A DNA stretch of 24,819 nt, taken from Planctomycetota bacterium. GTDB lineage: Bacteria > Planctomycetota > Planctomycetia > Pirellulales > Pirellulaceae. The stretch lies in the NCBI GenBank assembly GCA_029259935.1, contig JAJDEH010000164.1, forward strand, positions 1 through 24,819. The letters are read 5' to 3'. Shown here piece by piece: positions 23,556 to 24,819 of this stretch. The notes beneath the pieces were generated by a model. The model did not search any database and was not told the origin of the DNA. It was given only the letters and a program-made list of their open reading frames with translations. The position numbers and the translations under genes were made by a program. Numbering within the stretch: the first letter of the stretch is position 1; each line of letters starts with the position of its first letter.

Positions 23556-23622
23556 GATCCGACTGCCAGTGCGGAGTACATAACCAACCAACGCGTCTCT
23601 GCACTAACGACTTCGTCGGATC
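23556..23622 (+). ncRNA. Y-RNA-like unit 5 (minimal, module-less) in the Ro60 leader
   Basis: This is the shortest unit, 67 nt. The closing helix is GATCCGAC/GTCGGATC (23556-23563, 23615-23622), eight perfect pairs, plus GGAGT/ACTTC across the bulge. The loop is unstructured and A/C-rich, with no T-arm or other module. Six Ts (23624-23629) follow directly, so it also has the shape of an intrinsic terminator, and the Ro60 ribosome binding site begins 3 nt later. It may be a separate small Y RNA, a leader element of the Ro60 mRNA, or both. Confidence 0.78.
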
Positions 23623-23632
23623 ATTTTTTGAG

Positions 23633-23637
23633 AGGAG
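23633..23637 (+). promoter_or_regulatory. Ro60 Shine-Dalgarno
   Basis: AGGAG lies 6 nt before the ATG at 23644, a strong site that fixes the start. It begins only 3 nt after the T-run of RNA unit 5, so protein binding to unit 5 could cover it. Confidence 0.75.
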
Positions 23638-23643
23638 TTTGAG

Positions 23644-24819
23644 ATGGCCAACACGACATTGTTTTCCAGCACGAAGAGCAAGTTGCCGCGCACGGACTCG
23701 TTCAACGAGGCGGGTGGCCGCGCGTATCAGTTCGCGCCGAAGCACGCGCTGGCACAGATGGCCGCGACAGGCTGCTTCAACGGCGTGTACTACGCCAGCG
23801 CGCAGGACCAGCTTGACGAACTGCGCAAGCTGATCGATCAGGTCGATGACAACGTCTTTCTGGCCAAGTTGGCTGTCTATGCGCGTGAGCGCGCCTACAT
23901 GAAGGACATGCCGGCCGCGCTGTTGGTCGTCCTGTCGAAGCGAGACACGCAGTTGATGCACCGCGTCTTTGATCGGGTCGTGGACAACGGTCGCGTCATG
24001 CGCACCATGTTCCAGATGATCCGGTCAGGACAATTCGGTCGCACCAGCCTGTCGTCCAGCTTGCAGCGGGCGTTCCAGCGGTGGCTGAACGAAGCATCGG
24101 TCGGCAAGCTGCTGTCGGCATCAATCGGTAACGATCCGAGCCTGCGCGATGTGCTGCGGATGGCTCGTCCGACGCCGAAGGACAACAGGCGACGTGCGCT
24201 GTTCGGTTGGCTGACGGACAAGGAGCCCGCCAAGTGGGCTCCCGCGACCGAAGCCGACTTGCCGTGTCAGGTTCAGTCCCTGATCGCGTACCGCCGGGCC
24301 GACACCGCCGAAATGCAGACGTTGATCGTGGGTGATCTGGCGGTCCGTTGGGACTTGCTGGCTGACGCCGCGCTGAGTCCGCTGGTCTGGAAGGCGATCG
24401 CCCGCCAGATGGGTCCGCAGGCGCTGCGAATGAACCTTAACACGCTGTTGCGTCACAAGGTTCTGGGTAACGAGAAGGCTGATTACGAGATGGTGGATTA
24501 CGTGGCGGCTCGCATCGCGGACGCCGAGGCAATTCGTCGCTCGCGTCAGTTCCCGTACCAGTTCCTGGCGGCGTACCTGAACGCTTCGGATGAGATTCCG
24601 CACAAGATCAAGGCGGCGTTGCATCAGGCTGCCGAGATGGCATGCGGGAACGTGCCGGAGTTGCCGGGCCCGGTCGTCATCGGTCTGGACACGTCTGGTT
24701 CCATGTCGATGTCGGCAACTGGCTGGCGTGGACAAGGCGCGACCAGCAAGATGCGCTGTGTCGACGTGCTGGCTCTGTTCGCCGCGGCGATCCTGCGCCG
24801 TAACCCGGATAGCGTGGTG
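23644..24819 (+). CDS. rsr: Ro60/TROVE-domain RNA-binding protein (Rsr), 3' end cut by window
   Basis: The frame is open from 23644 to the right edge, giving 392 residues; full-length relatives have about 500-550. Residues 13 to about 335 form the TROVE domain, a ring of HEAT-like helical repeats ([82 protein letters not shown]). A von Willebrand A domain follows ([20 protein letters not shown]) with the MIDAS metal motif DTSGS at 349-353. Family knowledge: Ro60 binds Y RNAs on the outer surface of the ring and threads misfolded or damaged RNA ends through the hole; bacterial Rsr works with PNPase or near the ligase RtcB in RNA turnover and repair. Five Y-RNA-like units directly upstream fit this role. 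A downstream rtcB gene is plausible but outside the window. Confidence 0.95.
   Translation, partial: MANTTLFSSTKSKLPRTDSFNEAGGRAYQFAPKHALAQMAATGCFNGVYYASAQDQLDELRKLIDQVDDNVFLAKLAVYARERAYMKDMPAALLVVLSKRDTQLMHRVFDRVVDNGRVMRTMFQMIRSGQFGRTSLSSSLQRAFQRWLNEASVGKLLSASIGNDPSLRDVLRMARPTPKDNRRRALFGWLTDKEPAKWAPATEADLPCQVQSLIAYRRADTAEMQTLIVGDLAVRWDLLADAALSPLVWKAIARQMGPQALRMNLNTLLRHKVLGNEKADYEMVDYVAARIADAEAIRRSRQFPYQFLAAYLNASDEIPHKIKAALHQAAEMACGNVPELPGPVVIGLDTSGSMSMSATGWRGQGATSKMRCVDVLALFAAAILRRNPDSVV

Larger units (their letters stand above)
22888..23622 (+). repeat. Tandem array of five Y-RNA-like structured units upstream of Ro60
   Basis: Five copies of CGACTGCC-(4-5 nt)-GGAGTACAT start at 22892, 23102, 23226, 23401 and 23560. 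Each is followed downstream by ACTTCGTCG or ACCTCGTCG at 23054, 23201, 23341, 23533 and 23610. CGAC pairs with GTCG and GGAGT with ACTTC, leaving TGCC plus the variable bases as a bulge on the 5' strand. The flanking bases extend every helix by 2 to 5 further pairs with different sequences (for example GATC/GATC in unit 5, ACACT/AGTGT in unit 4), which is compensatory change and supports a real RNA fold. Y RNAs have the same plan: a closing helix with a bulge that Ro60 binds, and a loop with variable modules. The array ends 21 nt before the Ro60 start codon. Confidence 0.88.

Noticed and set aside
22838..23591. Several overlapping minus-strand frames sharing MYSNRQS-like and GRELNLQN-like peptides
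   Set aside because: The repeated peptides are translations of the reverse complement of the RNA box GGAGTACAT and of T-arm sequences. They reflect RNA repeats, not proteins.
22888..23622. CRISPR array
   Set aside because: The repeats are two short boxes at irregular spacing (124-210 bp) that pair with each other and enclose structured RNA; spacers are not uniform and no cas gene is present.
23287..23961. Minus-strand frame of 224 codons over units 3-5 and the start of Ro60
   Set aside because: It runs antisense through the RNA array and the Ro60 coding region and has no protein-like motif.

Overview
The window looks like a chromosomal segment of a planctomycete, probably of the Pirellulales/Pirellulaceae type. 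This is inferred from gene style: a secreted PQQ-type propeller starting near 'WPHWRGP' with a C-terminal LamG domain, an ECF sigma factor coupled to a FecR/LamG membrane protein, a TIGR01777-type SRPBCC-epimerase fusion, an unusual short sigma-70 factor, and dispersed small hairpin repeats. Most of the window is ordinary, dense coding sequence.

Layout. 1-3191 (minus) holds a HyuA-HyuB fusion hydantoinase/5-oxoprolinase that runs off the left edge. 3192-3803 has no gene but carries two palindromic repeats, one a 135-bp MITE-like element whose terminal repeat supplies the stop codon of the next gene. 3804-10881 (minus) holds a HAD phosphatase, the PQQ/LamG propeller, the FecR/LamG protein with its ECF sigma factor, and a large secreted alpha/beta hydrolase. 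11227-11448 (plus) is a small unknown protein. 11483-16165 (minus) is a likely SNF2 helicase-thyA-folA operon. 16499-18890 (plus) holds an M20 amidohydrolase and a YbdK-like carboxylate-amine ligase. 18918-22078 (minus) holds a thioredoxin-like protein, the SRPBCC-epimerase fusion and a sigma-70 factor whose promoter lies between two copies of a direct-repeat operator.

The most interesting part is the right end. From 23644 to the right edge is a TROVE/Ro60 protein (bacterial Rsr) with a VWA MIDAS motif. The roughly 735 bp before it contain no convincing protein gene but hold five tandem structured RNA units (22888-23622). Every unit starts with CGACTGCC-(4-5 nt)-GGAGTACAT and ends with ACTTCGTCG or one variant of it. 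The two boxes pair into a helix with a conserved bulge on the 5' strand, and the outer part of each helix differs between units while still pairing. The loops carry different cargo: a 112-nt module with an 18-nt exact 23S rRNA-like segment (unit 1), tRNA-like T-arms (units 2-4), a YrlA-like tRNA mimic in permuted order with T-arm, CCA, acceptor and canonical D-arm (unit 3), and a minimal loop with no module (unit 5). Unit 5 is followed by six Ts and then directly by the Ro60 Shine-Dalgarno. I read this as a multi-copy, module-swapped Y RNA array serving the Ro60 protein, with the last unit a candidate autoregulatory leader. Ro60/Y RNA partnership and tRNA mimicry by YrlA are established. A tandem five-member array with an rRNA-like cargo is, as far as I know, not described.
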